Shown here: positions 5,529-5,910 of the stretch, in pieces | How the letters are laid out: every line of letters begins with the position of its first letter | How positions within the stretch are numbered: the first letter of the stretch is position 1 | Assembly: GCA_009845645.1 (NCBI GenBank) | Contig: VXZF01000175.1 | Coordinates: forward strand, 1-5,910 | Length of the DNA: 5,910 nt | Direction of reading: 5' to 3' | From: Gemmatimonadota bacterium | GTDB taxonomy: Bacteria > Latescibacterota > UBA2968 > UBA8231 | Notes under the pieces: model-generated | Databases searched by the model: none | Seen by the model: the letters and a program-made list of their open reading frames with translations, nothing else | What the model was told of the DNA's origin: nothing | Program-made: the position numbers and the translations under genes

Positions 5529-5910
5529 TTGGACAAACCACCGTTGGTCAAGATCGCGCTACTAGCGTTTTCTTGTCTATTGCAGGGACTTATGCCGACC
5601 CAAGGCTATGGGGAGACAATCGTCATTGGCGGCGGTCCAGGTACCCTAGCGTGGGATGACCATTATTCCGAGATATCGGTTATCGACTTTGACACCAATC
5701 CCGGCCAGATTCAGCCTGCTCAGACAGGTCCCGAAGACAATATCGTCCTGAAAATATTCGAAAGAGGAGGGACCGTAACGTCGCCCAATGCGAAAATAAT
5801 ACTCGAAATATCCTCGAGTCTTTTGAATGAACAATTAGCGCATATGGTCAGCGGTGATACGACCAAGGCTTTTGAAGTGAAGGGCGGTTCCCCCACAGGC
5901 GTTATATTCA
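5529..5910 (+). CDS. secreted protein, third member of the array, 3' end outside window
   Basis: The frame is open from TTG 5529 to the right edge (127 codons plus one base). It starts 25 bases after the stop of gene 3, so it is probably co-transcribed. The N-terminus is a clear signal peptide: K3 and K8, hydrophobic core IALLAFSCLLQGLM, likely cut after QGYG at residue 28. The mature part begins ETIVIGGGPG. At residues 70-85, DNIVLKIFERGGTVTS closely matches the motif before the discoidin-like domain in gene 3 (DNIGVGVLERGGKVTS) and more distantly gene 2. The preceding IQP and the strand GVIF at the very end also lie where the paralogues have QP and the TF/VV before DLGG. A discoidin-like domain and a FlgD-Ig-like C-terminus are therefore expected beyond the window, but this is inference. 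The next codon begins with A, so the usual Asp of DLG is not conserved there. Apart from C16 in the signal peptide there is no cysteine. No function can be assigned. Confidence 0.8.
   Translation, partial: MDKPPLVKIALLAFSCLLQGLMPTQGYGETIVIGGGPGTLAWDDHYSEISVIDFDTNPGQIQPAQTGPEDNIVLKIFERGGTVTSPNAKIILEISSSLLNEQLAHMVSGDTTKAFEVKGGSPTGVIF

Overview
The window holds four consecutive genes on the + strand and no credible gene on the - strand. All four look like secreted or cell-surface proteins built from carbohydrate-binding-type beta-sandwich modules. The first gene is cut by the left edge and the last by the right edge. No tRNA, rRNA, CRISPR array, transposase or other mobile element was seen. No gene-free stretch exceeds 85 bases.

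Organism (inference): two complete proteins end in a FlgD-Ig-like / type-A-like C-terminal domain with the motifs FTPNGDGIND, YDLGGRLV and VPPGIYVLRI. These domains are common in the FCB superphylum and nearby uncultured lineages (Latescibacterota, Marinimicrobia, Poribacteria-like bacteria). Together with the unusual multi-module architecture and moderate GC, this suggests an uncultured bacterium of that kind. The window cannot fix the phylum.

Layout: (1) Bases 2-781 are the 3' part of a gene with a CBM9-like sugar-binding domain. (2) A textbook intrinsic terminator follows at 812-841. (3) Gene 2 (866-2815, 649 aa) has a signal peptide, a discoidin-like domain, two further beta-type modules and the C-terminal FlgD-Ig-like domain. 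(4) Gene 3 (2855-5503, 882 aa) is a paralogue of gene 2 with an extra N-terminal discoidin (F5/8 type C) domain carrying an odd duplicated insert. (5) Gene 4 (5529 to the right edge) starts at TTG and has a signal peptide and an N-terminal motif shared with genes 2 and 3.

How they work together (inference): genes 2-4 are separated by only 39 and 25 bases with no visible terminator, so they are probably one transcription unit encoding a set of diverged, co-secreted surface proteins. The shared C-terminal domain probably serves export, anchoring or assembly, and the discoidin-like parts probably bind glycans or other surface ligands. The best candidate for something undescribed is this paralogue array with its shared, unnamed modules: the SPSPR module, the VGE-to-PG module, the D-x-I-(x6)-RGG motif and the YYRR inserts. 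Nothing in the sequence reveals an enzymatic activity.
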